A DNA stretch of 64,000 nucleotides from Meandrina meandrites (lineage: Eukaryota; Cnidaria; Anthozoa; Scleractinia; Meandrinidae), in assembly GCA_963693305.1 (NCBI GenBank), contig OY855903.1, positions 53,155,650 to 53,219,649 on the forward strand, given 5' to 3'. Both the position numbers and the translations under genes were made by a program. Below are positions 1-13,100 of this stretch, one piece after another. Position 1 is the stretch's first letter. Each line of letters begins with the position of its first letter. The notes under the pieces are model-generated. The model made no database searches and was not told where the DNA came from. It saw only the letters and a program-made list of their open reading frames with translations.

Positions 1-1461
1 GAAAAGCAGCTGGTCCCGATGGCATACCATCAGAAGCCATCAAGGCAGATATAAACACCTCGACCAAAATGCTGTATGAACTGTTTGGCAAGATCTGGGA
101 AACGAACGAGATACCAGATGATTGGAAAGAAGGCTACCTAATCAAACTTCCAAAGAAAGGAGATCTGAAGGAATGTAAGAACTGGAGAGGCATCATGCTG
201 CTGTCAACAGCCGGAAAAGTACTAAATAGGGTAATTCTGGAGAGGTTGAAAGAAGAGGTAGACAAACGACTGAGGGAAGAACAGGCTGGGTTCATGCACA
301 GATCAAATTGCTACCCTGAGGATCATCTTGGAGCAGTCTTTAGAGTGGAACTCTCCTGTTTATACAACCTTTGTGGACTATGAGAAGGCATTCGACAGCG
401 TTGATAGGGAAGTGTTGTGGAAGCTGCTACGCCACTATGGCATCCCAGACAAATACATCACTCTTATACAGAAGACCTATGAGAAGTGCACCTGTAGAGT
501 CATCCACAATGGAGTTCTTTCAGAACTGTTTGAGATGCTCACTGGAGTGCGCCAGGGCTGCTTGCTGTCGCCCTTCTTGTTCCTACTTGTCATCGACTGG
601 ATAATGCGGAGGACGACAGAAAAACATCAGGATGGCATTCAGTGGGCACTCACGACCCGGCTAGAAGACCTTGACTTCGCCGACGACATCGCCCTTCTCT
701 CACATAACCACAGGAGCATGCAATCCAAGCTAACAAGACTGGCAAAAATCTCAATGCAGACAGGCCTTAGGATCAGCAAATCCAAGACGAAGGTGATGAG
801 GGTAAACACCACGAATGTAGACAGAATAGAACTAGCTGAGGATGAAATCGATGAGATGGAGGACTTTGCGTACCTTGGAAGTAACATCAGCAAGGACGGT
901 GGATCTGATCAGGACATACGAGTGAGGATCGGAAAGGCAAGAACTGCATTTACCATCTTGACACCGGTTTGGAGATCAAAAGTGATTTCCAGAAAGACCA
1001 AACTACGGACATTTAATACCAACGTAAAGTCGGTCCTCCTTTACGGCTCTGAAACGTGGAGAGTAACAAAAGCAAACTCCACCAAACTGCAGACCTTTAT
1101 CAACAAATGCCTGAGGTCCATCATGGGCATCCACTGGCCAGAGGTCATAACAAATGAAGAACTATGGACAACAACTGAGCAGGAAAGGATCAACATCCAG
1201 ATAAGAAGGCGAAAGTGGGGTTGGATTGGGCACACCCTCAGGAAACCTAACTGCAATGTCACCAAGCAGGCACTGAGATGGAACCCACAGGGGAAGAGGA
1301 GCAGAGGCCGTCCCAGAAACAGCTGGAGGAGGACGGTAGACAACGAGGCGAAAAATGCTGGCTACACCTGGTGGCAGTTGGAAAGGTTAGCACAGAACAG
1401 ATCACGGTGGAGAGCAATTGTTTCCGAGGACCTATGCTCCACCAGGAGTGAAAGGGTATAA
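1..1461 (+). mobile_element. LINE (non-LTR retrotransposon) reverse transcriptase, 5'-truncated by window edge, frameshifted
   Basis: Reading starts at base 3 in one frame (AAGPDGIPSEAIK, then WKEGYLIKLPKKGD and NWRGIMLL, RT motifs of the RTE/CR1-like type). It switches to another frame between about 290 and 330, where the expected AGFR-type motif is scrambled, so the copy carries an indel and is probably dead. The second frame continues through FVDYEKAFDSVDR, the GVRQGCLLSPFLF motif and the catalytic LDFADDIALL box. It then runs through the usual C-terminal tail (RRKWGWIGHTLRK, GKRSRGRPRNSWRRTVD) to a stop at 1459-1461. The endonuclease half lies outside the window. The exact clade cannot be settled by eye. 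It probably sits in the first intron of the minus-strand gene that begins at 2220. Confidence 0.93.
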
Positions 1462-1595
1462 GTCAAGTAAGTCACACGTACCTCAAAATCCCGAGTAAGC
1501 CCCCCCACTTATAAGCCCCCCTCTGACAGTTCAATATATATTTTAATAGGCCCACCCCCCTCCCCCCATCCTCCATGCTTATTACTTTTCTTTAC

Positions 1596-2220
1596 CTTTC
1601 CCATAATTCTTTTTTGCCTCGCCAGTCTCCTGGCTCCCATGTTCTAATTTTGCTCGCTTATTTCTTTTCCAAGATTGATCATCCATTGAGTTATCGGACT
1701 CCATAGAAAGGTTTGCACTGTCTGTGTCAACACATTTAGTTGCGTCAGGCATGAACTCTTCGTCCAAAAGTTCCTTCTTGCTACACTCGTCCACAACAGA
1801 GCTTGGTGTTACAAATGTAAAGTTATTCGTGACTGTTTCTTTGGAATCCTGAAATGGTTTTGTCGTTTTCTGAACGTCGTTCAAGTCTACTCCAATTTCC
1901 TCCTCACAGTCCATTTTCTCGCCGTCTTCACCTTCATCAGACCCTGATATTTCGCCATCCTCTGTCTTTCCTATGTCTGTACAATTTCCATTTGTAATGT
2001 TTATATCCTCGATAGCAAGCTTGCATGTGTCTTTGCAAGGAATTGGATCACTTGTGACGCCAGCATGTTGTTTGATATCCTTTTTGTTATTATTTGTAGT
2101 TATTGTTTTCACATTTGCGTTGAAATTTTCCTCTTGACATTCATGCAGCTCTTCGTCAAACTCATTAAAAGAAACGTCCAAATCTATTTCGGCTTCGAAA
2201 CGTTCTTCGTCGTCGGCCAT
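1596..2220 (-). CDS. First coding exon of an acidic, probably nuclear protein (partial gene)
   Basis: The ATG is at 2220 on the minus strand (MADDEERFEAEIDLDVSF). About 208 codons run without a stop to a good donor (AAAG/GTAAAG) at 1596/1595. Read through, the frame stops only a few codons later, so splicing is the better model and the remaining exons lie left of the window. The product is rich in Asp and Glu, has an EDGEISGSDEGED patch, and ends in a basic cluster (WKRNKRAKLE) that could be a nuclear localisation signal. There is no signal peptide or membrane segment. The DGEIS-type acidic patch recalls the N-termini of CCCH zinc-finger proteins such as ZC3H4/6/8, but this is too short to name the family. 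It is divergent from the ZCCHC7 gene. Confidence 0.6.
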
Positions 2221-2815
2221 GTCTGTGATAGTAGTACCACGGGCTCAACGGTTTCACTCCCTTAAGCTTACTACTTCGTGTAAGATAAGTCCTTGTGTAC
2301 CATTTTTGTTCTGGTTTTTCTTGGATGTTGAATTCGCGAAATAAAAATTTTGTTTATAATTTTCGCTATTCCTTGTAACAAAAATTTGTCAGAGATTGTT
2401 TTAAATTCCCTGAAAACGTTTACCTCAAATTTTTGCTTTTGAAAGGGAACCGTAAGACTATTTCATGACCCATTACATGACGCATTCAACTTTCACCTTG
2501 CAAGCGCCTGGCACATTTTGACTAACACGTTGCGACGTATACATGTACAATGTAAGCTTATATTTGTCAAGTGTTTCCCTGTGTTTTTCGAGGTCCGTGT
2601 CCTAGATTCTGCTGATAATTAACTTTTTTCATTTTACGATTTAAACAATCTTCAACGTATAAAGGTGAGTAAACTCCATCAACTTATAATAATTATTTTT
2701 TGTTGCTTCTCTCATTCCGGAAGCTATTAAGCTCATCCATGTCCTCTATAATTGAAAAAAATCGTGTGTTTTTTAAGATTCTATGTGTTTATGTGTGCAA
2801 AGTTTATCTTTAGCT
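2221..2815. promoter_or_regulatory. Compact divergent (bidirectional) promoter region with ZCCHC7 5'UTR intron
   Basis: About 595 bp separate the minus-strand start at 2220 from the plus-strand ATG at 2816. A consensus donor (AAAG/GTGAGT at 2664/2665) and an acceptor (TTTATCTTTAG ending at 2813) suggest a non-coding ZCCHC7 exon ending at 2664 and a 149-bp 5'UTR intron that closes two bases before the ATG. No clear TATA box was recognised. Transcription start sites are therefore expected between about 2221 and 2660. The head-to-head layout suggests co-expression of two nuclear housekeeping genes. Confidence 0.5.
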
Positions 2816-5800
2816 ATGAGCAGCGATGACGAGTTTGATGCCGCAGCTTACAAAGCATTTGAAGATCAACTGTATGAAGAACAATCTCTATCTGGGTTAG
2901 TGATGTTTTGGTTTGTGGGAGTTTTTTTTCTGCTGGGTTCAAGCACTGGTTCTGGAATTATTTTGTCGTTGGCTCTTCCAAGTCGTTATTGTTGTTGTAC
3001 ATCCTATCTGATTATAAAGTAATTGATATGTCAAATAAGTGCTCAACACTTGAATATCACATTTATAACTGTTTACGATTTATTTACAATGTACATGTAT
3101 TGCATCCAGGAAATCCTCTCTGGAAGGGGGTGAATAGGTTTACGGATCGATTGATTTGAACTTATAAAGTGCACAGATTGTGAGTTTCTGCAATACTTCA
3201 AGCAGATAATTTTGCAGATTACCGTATTTTCTTGAATAAACGCCAGGTACCAAATAAACGCAGGGTCTCCAAGGCGGAGTTGAAAATAGGCCCCTCAGGT
3301 ATTTATTTAAGGTATATTCAGCTGTAGGTATAGTAGCCAGATACAATTTTGTTAAAAAGAGTGACTAAACCATTGCTTTATGAAAACAGCACTTGAATAA
3401 ACTGTAGGAGTCAAATAAACGCTGGGTCCACAAAGTACAAGGCCTAGTTTGAAATAAACTCCGGGGACATCTAATCAAGAAAATACAGTACGTGAGAATT
3501 TTGACCTGGATTCTGGATTCTTCATGTCAAGAAGTTGGGGCCATGGCTATACTAAACTGAGTTCGGATGTCTTCGATCTGCCTTGTCAGTATGTTGGTGG
3601 AATTGTTGCAAAAACAAGCAATGAAACGAAACTTCTTTAAAAAGATTGACATAAAAACAATATCTACCACACTGTTGCAGTGAAACTATACTACAGAAAG
3701 TTTTCAAGTAATGCAGATTCAGATTTGAATGAAAATAGCACTTGGTGGTTGACAGATTTGGCTAAAAACTAACATGGATCAGCAGATTTGTCTACCGTTA
3801 TTCACCCCTGCTCTTTCTGTCATTTAAGTAGACTAAAATTTTAATAGGAATCTCTAGAAAAGTTATCTATATACCAGGCTGCATTTTATGTGGGTTACGC
3901 TGAAGATCTTCGGCATGGACTTCAAAAGTTTGCGGTGTACTGGCATACGATCGTGGTCGGCACATTTTAACTGGCATACAGATGACGTATTTTATAAAAG
4001 AGTAACAGAGAGCCTTGGCGTAGACCTTTAAGGTGATTCCACTGAATTGCATTGCGCATCCTTGCTGCGCACGATTTCTCGCGTCATTTAGTGCGCGCAC
4101 GAGCGCTCGCGCACACAACGTTAAGGCATTTCCTTCAGATTAAGCTTAGCAGGGAAATTAATGGTTATTTTCTTCGAAACGAGCACGGTAACCCCCATTT
4201 TTTAAGGCATTAACTTAAATGACATACGGTTGACTACAATATATCGCAATTTAAAGAAAAGTTGATTATTCTATTTTGAGATATTTATATTTGAATGCTT
4301 TAAACAGCACGTATTTTGGTAGTGCTGCTTATGTGCGCACGCAGCAAAATCTCTAATTTCTTTTATAATCTTAATTCCAGTTCAATTAAAATAGTTTGTT
4401 ATGTAAGATTAAAGTCTATTTTGTATAACTGCTTCGATATTTTAATGCAAGAAATGATTTTTTCTAGAAATGATAGCTCCCTTTTCGGATTACTAGGATT
4501 CCTAATATAAACCTTGAGGGTCATATATTTACCATAATAGCCGTCCAGGTTGCACAAAAACGAGCACGTTGACCCCCATTTTTTATTGCATTTTTGCAAT
4601 GCTCATAACATAATTATGAACTGGACCAAGTCTTAGAAAATTTTGATTACTCCTTCTTTTTCAGTGGAATCACCTTAAAACCTTGGCGTATCTTCGGCGT
4701 TGGATGTACCTAGAATGCACCCTGGTCTATATATCAAGTTATAATTTGAACTTTTGGCCAGGTTTATTTAACTGTGTGGTACGTTTTTCAGCATACAGTG
4801 GAAATATCACAGTTCATTGTTTCACAGGCTCACATCACGATTGTTCAAGTTTATTGAGTGTAATTATATGAGAATTATCAAAAGGATATTACTGTTTCAA
4901 TGCTTCCTGTTTTTACGTCTCTTCTCTAGAAGTGGTGATGATTTGGACAGTGACGTAGAAGAGGCTCTTTACAGCCAAGTACATTACGCTTCTTCTCTTT
5001 TGGTATCAGATAATTCCATCCCAGGTATGAATGTCTCTTGCTACACAAAACTGCATGACTAAAATAATTTGTGGACATGTAGCAATATCCTGAGGAAAGA
5101 GAATGCCTTGCATGACATGCCCACTTCTTTTGTACCAGACTCCTTACTGAAAAAATTCTATCTGTCAAGTAACCCCAGTTTGGGGTTGTAATAGCTGTGG
5201 AACACACAGATGTCTTGAACTCTGGACTCCCTTCTGATTGACCTGGCAAGGTTCATTGTACTATTGTATTGCATAATTTTGGGCAAGATGCTCTACTTTC
5301 ACAGTACCTTGCTCTACCCAGGCGGAGAAATGCCAAAGGTAGCCCAGCAGTGAACTAGTGACCCATCAAGGGGGAATAGAAATACTCCTAGTTGGTAATG
5401 GAAACCAGGATAAGTTGGTATGGGCCACTTGGCCTGATACCGACTAGATTCTTGTGTATTTTCAATAGAACTATACAATGTCACACTTTCTGTGAAACAC
5501 AAGGTGTAGGCCAGTGTTTCAATAGCTTCTTCTTGAAAGTTCTCCCAAACATTCACAAGGGCTCTTACTATTACTTGATAGAAACACAGAGAAAACGTCT
5601 GCAGAAACACAACTTTCAGTGTGGTGCACTCTACCAGTCATGGTACATGTTTTCTAGAGGCTGTTTTTTTTTTTTTTTTTTTTTAAAAAAAAAGGATTCT
5701 TGTTAAAATATCTTAAGTACATATATTGAACCTGTCTTTCTTGTACTACATTTAGGTGAGGGAACACCAAAAACAAGAAGCTTTGTGGATAATAGCTTTG

Positions 5801-7123
5801 ATGCTCAAGGACAAAAGTGTCATTTAGACCGCTCTGTGATTGAAATCTCCAATGATGATGATGATGACAGTGATGGTGGCACCAACAATGATGGAGATGC
5901 TAACCTTAGTTCTTCCTTTAGCTATCCAGGTATTCATGTATAAAGCTTGATAAAATTTGAACTGTTGGAACTGTATTTGAGATATAATGTCTCCTATTAA
6001 GGTGTTACTATGCTTATCTGGAAAGAAAAGTTTGATGGGGAGGGAAGGCTTATAACTGGAAAATTGCCTGATGCTTAACCGATGAGGCCGTTGGCTGAGT
6101 TGGCTTAAGTCGACAATATTCCGCAAGATTTTGCAGGATAATTGTTTTATTATTCAACAAATTGTCCACAAAAAAATATTTTATAGCTCAAACTTTATGT
6201 GGTTATGTAGCACTTGGCGACTCTTCGGATTCGTCTTGGCAACCTATACATATCACAGGATATCTGTTATGCATGGATGATGGATAACAAGAATGTCTTG
6301 ACCATATTTGGGCATTGTGACAATTTGTTGAATAATAAGAACCTAGATATATACATCTGGGCTTGTAAGTGGAGGGGGGTGGGGGAGGGGACGAAGAGGG
6401 GGGGAGTTCCAATTGGCATTTTTATAAATCTTAGACAAATTTGGACCATACTGAGAACTTCCTGCAGTAGAGTTTGTCACTACTAAAAGAAGGGTTGTAA
6501 CATGTAAACTGTACAGGTATCCTTTGTTTTTTGCAGAGGTTGTCAACATATTTTCTGATGAAGGCATTTTAACTGACAAGGTATTTTGAATATTTACTAG
6601 TGAGTCTCTTAACATGTACAGTACAAGATATATATGAAAGAACCAAATTAATTCTGTTTCATAGTCTACCTGATTATTTGGTATCTATTCTTCTATCAAA
6701 TCAAGTGTCACGTGAACATCATCTTTTCACACACTATGTGATCTTTCCTTGTGAGTATATCTGATCAATAAAATGGCAATTTGTATGAATTGCAGACCTA
6801 TCTTTTACTTGTGTTGTAGGAGTCATCTCTTGCACAGAATGAAGTAGGACCAGGGGAAATAGCAGGTAGAAGCCTTTTTATAGTAATGTGATTTATATTA
6901 CTGTTTCTAGAATTTGAGCTGTTAGTATTCTTTTCTGAGAAAAGTTGTTTAACATTCATCCTGCAATAATAAAGTCTTCAATAATATGTTATGCTCAAAT
7001 AAAATTTCTCTTAAATTATTAAATTATTAAGTTCGGAATTAATTCACTGCTGTTTGTTTATGTTTTTGCCACAGAAAACTGGGACTTAAATGAAAGAGAC
7101 CTTCAGGTAGATTCTTATCAATA

Positions 7124-7154
<31 letters not shown>

Positions 7155-10100
7155 CTTCCCCCACAGAAGGGATTGGAAATTCTGGGGAGGAGGGGGGGGT
7201 CTCAAAGACCCAAAAATTTAAAGCAATGTATGAAGCTAAATTGGAATTTCTGGAGAGGTGGGGGGTCAAAGGGCAAATCCCTTCCGTGGCTCCGTGGCAG
7301 GGGGTATGGATATTTTCTGGAACCACACATTATGTAAAACTAGAAGTAATCATGGATTATGGGAGTGCGTTCGAGAGTCTCTCATGCGAGAAGACATTAG
7401 AACTAGAAGGCAATTAATTGCGTTACATCAATGTCAACAATACTACGACAAATGAATATTCAATGTACGTAACTTACCGATCAGAGCGAAGAAAACAACA
7501 GCAAAACGAACAACCATAAAGTCAACAACTCCCCCAAAACGTTGAATCAACGTGGGGGGGTCAAAGGGCAAATCCCTTCCGTGGCTCCGTGGCAGGGGGT
7601 ATGGATATTTTCTGGAACCACACATTATGTAAAATTATGTGATCAAGAAGTTTTACACATTTTTCCTTAGCAAGCTGTTTTATAGAAGTGAATTTATTTG
7701 CACTGCATGTTACATTTAAAACAATGTACAGTACTTACATGTGAGCAGTTGTGAAAAAGAAGCCTTAAAAAATTATTCCGTCTTGAACATGATTTGAACC
7801 CATGACCTCCGCGATACATGTGCAGCACTACTACCAACTGAGCTACCATACTAACTGGGAGCTGGCTGCTTCCTGAGTTTATAATAATTATACCTGTAAA
7901 AGACAAAGATATAAAATTGAATATAACAAATTATGGATTTCTTACTACCTATTTTACCTATTGATTAGTGGTATGTGAGCATCACATGTGCTTATTGACA
8001 TGTGTCCTTTTCCAGGACTCGAAGACGACCAGACAACGTCCAAGATATTATTCCCCAGGAAAGGGACTTGCACACGTGAGGTGCTACAACTGTAACGAGA
8101 AAGGACATCTATCACAAAATTGCCCAGAACCAAAGGTAGAATTTTTTATACTGGATTACATAACTTTAATCATCATTAATCCCCAGAGCGTCATTGGACG
8201 CATAAGACCTCTTACATAACTCTGTTTAACTAATATAATGTTTTAACTAACTGATCTGCATGTGTACTGTTAAGGAGTAAAATAAAATCTTCTTGCTGAA
8301 TAGGCTAATGAGTTGGAACATTTTGAGAACAGATTTTAATTATTTTTTAACGTTTCTTTATGATTTGATTTCATAGAAAATCAGTGTGTGTTTCTTGTGT
8401 GGAGGTGTTGGTCATGTGAAAAGATATTGTCCAAATGAACTGTGCTTCAACTGCTACGAACCTGGTCATATGTCCAAGGTATGTACAGCCAAGATTTAGG
8501 ACATTTTTGTTAGCAGGATCTCAAAAAATAAAGGAAAATAAATTGCCAAGTACATTTATAACATAGCTAGCAGAGTCACGCAATCAAATTCAGTATACAT
8601 AGGCCTGCACCATAATCCAATGGTGCACGCTGGTAGCATTAGCAAATCGCTTTGCAAGAATTTTTTCTTGCGTGAGTTTTGATGTACATTTTCACCAGCA
8701 ATGTTACCAAAAAAAATTAGCTCATGCTTTTTGCTGTGCATCATTGAGTTATGCTGTACTTGGGAAGTTTCAAGAGCACTCAAGAATCTACAGTTGCTGT
8801 CGGCTATCACCTCGAGCAACTCTTACACTTCTCTCGTGCTCCCCAAACTTCCTGTGTGCACCATAACTCAATAGCGCACACTAAAGCATGAACCAATTGT
8901 TAAATAGCGCAAAATTTCATTTACTTAGTAAACCAGTGGAATGTACATGTACACTTTACTGCGCCGTTCAAAAACATGAGAACTCTGACTGAGTATGATG
9001 GCAGTAAATGAGCCTCAGAAAAATAGGAGTGAAATGGATTAAAATCTACCAATAGTACATTGCTACAGCTACTGGTACATGAAGATAGTGTATTTGTATT
9101 GAAAAAACATTTGTGTCAAGTTGACAATCACAGAAAATTCTTCTTTGAAAATTTAGTAAATATTTTTCAGCAATGCAGAAAGCCCAGAAGACGGCCATTT
9201 GATCGCTGTAATAGATGCCACGTGCTTGGTCATCTGGCAAACGTAAGAAGTTCCAACATGCTGGATTCACTATTACTGCTTATAACAATGCATGTACCTG
9301 TATTCCTACATTTCAGTCTTTTAGTAGACATCAAAAAGGTTCACCACTTGTAGTAACTCAAGTAAGAGGTGAATGTTGGCCATACAGGGTATTGCTCCCT
9401 TGTTAACTATCACGAAGTCCACTGCATGTCAGCCCCTAGTAGGTTGTTATAGGTTTCTGTGACTGATTCATCAGTATCTTATTATACTCCAGAGTGGAAA
9501 GAGGTAAAGTCTGCATACGAGCCAAGGGGCCCATCAGGCCGGAACTTATCCCGGTTTCCGTAGCATGAAGCGACTAGGAGTATTTCTACTCCCCCCTGGA
9601 TGGGATGCTAGTCCATTGCAGGGTTACCCCCAGCAGTAAATTCACCGGTACCCATTTATACACCTGGGTGGAGAGAGGCACTATGAGAGTAAAGTGTCTT
9701 GCCCAAGAACACAACGCAGTGCCCCGGCCAGGGCTCGAACCCAGACCGTTCGATCCGGAGTCCAGCGCACTAACCATTAGGCCACCACGCCTCAGGGTGG
9801 AAAGAGGCACTGTAAAATTAAACTGTCTTGCCTTAAAAGTGCTCTTGTGTCATCCACTATCGGTTGAGTTGATCTTCCCAAACTCCACCAGAACTGGTGC
9901 GAGCTCTCCCACTGTTTGTGAATAACATTAATTTTATGTTTTGCTGTTTGCAGGAATGTCCTGATCGTTGGAGGCAATACCACCTTACAGTAAGTAAATC
10001 CTGAGATATTCTCCTTTTCAGTGCTCTTTAAGTTTTGCTCTGCCTACTGCAATCACAAACAGTCATTCTGGATTATTGCAGCGATTTTTAATTGGGTGTT

Positions 10101-13100
10101 GTAAAGCCAAAACCATGCTCATCGCTCTGGCCAATCACAAACGGCACAGACAATCCAGTGAACCAATCAAATGTCGAAGCAAATACATGCAACCGGCACG
10201 AAGCGCGGGAAAACGTGTGTGAGCAAGTCACGACTGGTTTTGATGGGTCTTTGATTTTACTTCTGATTGGTCGAGAAAGTAGCACGAGCCTTTTAAACCA
10301 ATCGCTGAGCATAGTATAGCAAAACCAAAGCAAATGCGAATTACATGTATTTTTCGACATTGAAGTGAAAATTTGCTCTAAACGGAATTTATAAAAACGA
10401 GGATGCGTCATTCTAATAGTGTTGAACAATGATTATTTTTATTACAGACCGAAGTTGGTCCAATTATTCGCCCTGACAGACCTGTTTCGCCTCGTCCGTC
10501 TGTATATTGCTATAACTGTGGTAGTCAAGGTCATTACGGACATGTAAGTATACACTCGTTGCAGAAAAATTACTAATTCCTTTGACTGTGAAAAGGGACA
10601 ACATTAGACATGCCCCCTGACAGAAGTTTGAAATCACCGCAGCAAAAGAGTTTCTTTGGAGAATAAAGCAATTGGCTATATTTCTCGCGTTGACATGAAG
10701 TTTCAATTTCTTCTTTTTTCTGAATCTTAAGGAATGTAGAGAGGAAAATGCAACAAGAAGAAGCGAACTGCCTTTGCCTTTTGTTGTGAACTATGACGGC
10801 TGCCAAATGCCTTCATTTCGCGAGAAAAAGAATTTCGACAAACGAACACCGAAGCTTAGACCGAAAAACAAACGACGGAATCAGCCTTTGTCGAAAGGGT
10901 TCTATGATCAAGCCAGCCAGCAAGATTTTGATACGGACAGCAGGCTATTTCAGCCTCCACCGGAAAAGATACGAAAGATAGATGATGATGCTGATGTTCG
11001 GAGAGGTAGGTGTGACTACGGATCTTCTCGGTGTATTATATTAACAATAATACAATAAGATTAGACAACAAGTCACAAATGACATCAAAAGGAAATATCC
11101 GAATTTGATTGTTTTAATAACACAGAGAACTAAATAACCCTAGTCCTTAGAATGAAAAATCTTGCAACTAATTACGTGTTTTTTCTTTCTTTTGGTTATT
11201 GTAATTTCTTTCGTTTTGATTTTTTACGATTCTGTACTAAGGTAACGCCATCTATGTGGGAATGCCAATAAATTATTTACCGTCAACCGGTTATGCCTTC
11301 CCCCCCCCTCCCCCCACCAACCTACTTCTACAACATCTCACAGAACCCCCTCCAGGTAATTATCTTACTTATTTTACCTCGATAACTCGAACCCCCCGAT
11401 ACTCGAACCTTTTTCGATTTCCGCTGAAGGTTCGACCTATCGGGATTCAACTGTAGTTGTACAAGCCCAGGGCTTATAAACGGCATTTCACGGTATCATA
11501 TTACATGTACATGGTTTCTTGATGATAAGGAAGGTATCCACTTAGTATTAGAACTATTTGTCACTGATTATCCTAAGAAAAAACGTTATACAAAATTCGC
11601 GCCCTTTTGTCTGCTTTCCAAACAGCGAAGCGCATCATGGTGAAGCATATGACTATATCGTTGATGACACGTTTGTTTTTCTCTTCTTGTAGTAACGTTT
11701 CAGGCTGACAGCTACAATACCAGGGAATTTAACTCGCCGTATACAGATCGTACACCCAAGAGGAAAAGGAAAAAGAATCGGCAGAGACAAGAGACAGCAG
11801 GAGGAAACGAGGTATCAATAATTCTGTTAGTGTAACAAATGTCAGTGAAATGGATCTTGAATTGAGTCCCCAGAGCTTGAATTTTACTTTGAATTTATAT
11901 CCGTTCGGGATAGAGGACATAAATATTGCCAACTGTCATATAATAAGACTTGCAGTAAGTTGAAAGAATCCAGTTGAAGTACATGTAATTTTTGTTGAAT
12001 AGAAAAATATACTGTAGCAAGAGATTATGAAATAACAGTGGTGCAGAAAAAAAATAAGAGGGTTGGGGGGGAACTCTCTATATTGGACTATACGGACAGG
12101 CTCCGCCTAAAAGAGGTACCTTTTTGATGAAGTTCATCCCAAGAATATAAAAAAGGTACCCACAAGGTCCATGTGTGGGATACAATGTTGCAACTCATTT
12201 GCATTAACGGCTTACAACCCGACCACATTAGTGTGCGATACCACAGGTATCCCACACGAAAAGGAATAGTCATGTAGTGTATTCGAAAGGGGTAACTCTT
12301 TCAAACACTGTCCATACAAAATCGTAACTATTTTCGGACAACAATGGCATTTAAAGAGGCAAAGGTTTAGACGTCGTACACAATTTTGTTGAGTATCCCT
12401 TCCCAATGGGTGTAAGTTTTAGGTCTTCATTATTTCTTTGTGTTGACCGAACTGAGCTAGCTTGCGCGGTAATTTGACGTAAATGATGATCTTTTTTTCT
12501 TCAGCGTATCGTTGAGATCTTAGACCCCAGTCCCTCCAATGATGGCTTGATCGAGGAACCATATCAATTTAAGAAAAAGAAATCGAAAAAGGTGAGGAGT
12601 TTTTTTGAATACTATCTGTTACCAAAAGCTCGAAAAGGAACATGGATGGAAAAGATCAAATGAAGATCAAAATGGATTACGATAGACGAACTTCTATCAT
12701 TCAGTCTAGGGCGATTATCATTAGTCAGAACTGGTCGGCCAGATCGGTATATTCGAAAACAGGGTGCTTACCATTTGTCAGAACGAGCCGGATGGAATGA
12801 CGATTAAATTGTGTAAGGGTTTTTTCCAAAATCAGCAAACCAACCGAACGAGATGGCACTTACCATTTGGCTTCCTGTTATTGTTTTCCGTTGATGGGAG
12901 ACTTGAACTGGGAAACCGTGCAAATGGTAAGGAAATTTCCGACGTTCCATTCCAAACGGAAAAAGAGGAGTTCCTCTGGAGGTTGTACGCATTCTCCGGA
13001 AAATCACCTTTCCATTTCACTTCGAACCGAAATTTCCGGATTTTTGGCTAAATGGTAAGCACCCCAGAGCTCTGTTGTTAGTCAGATTTGCCCTGTCAAA

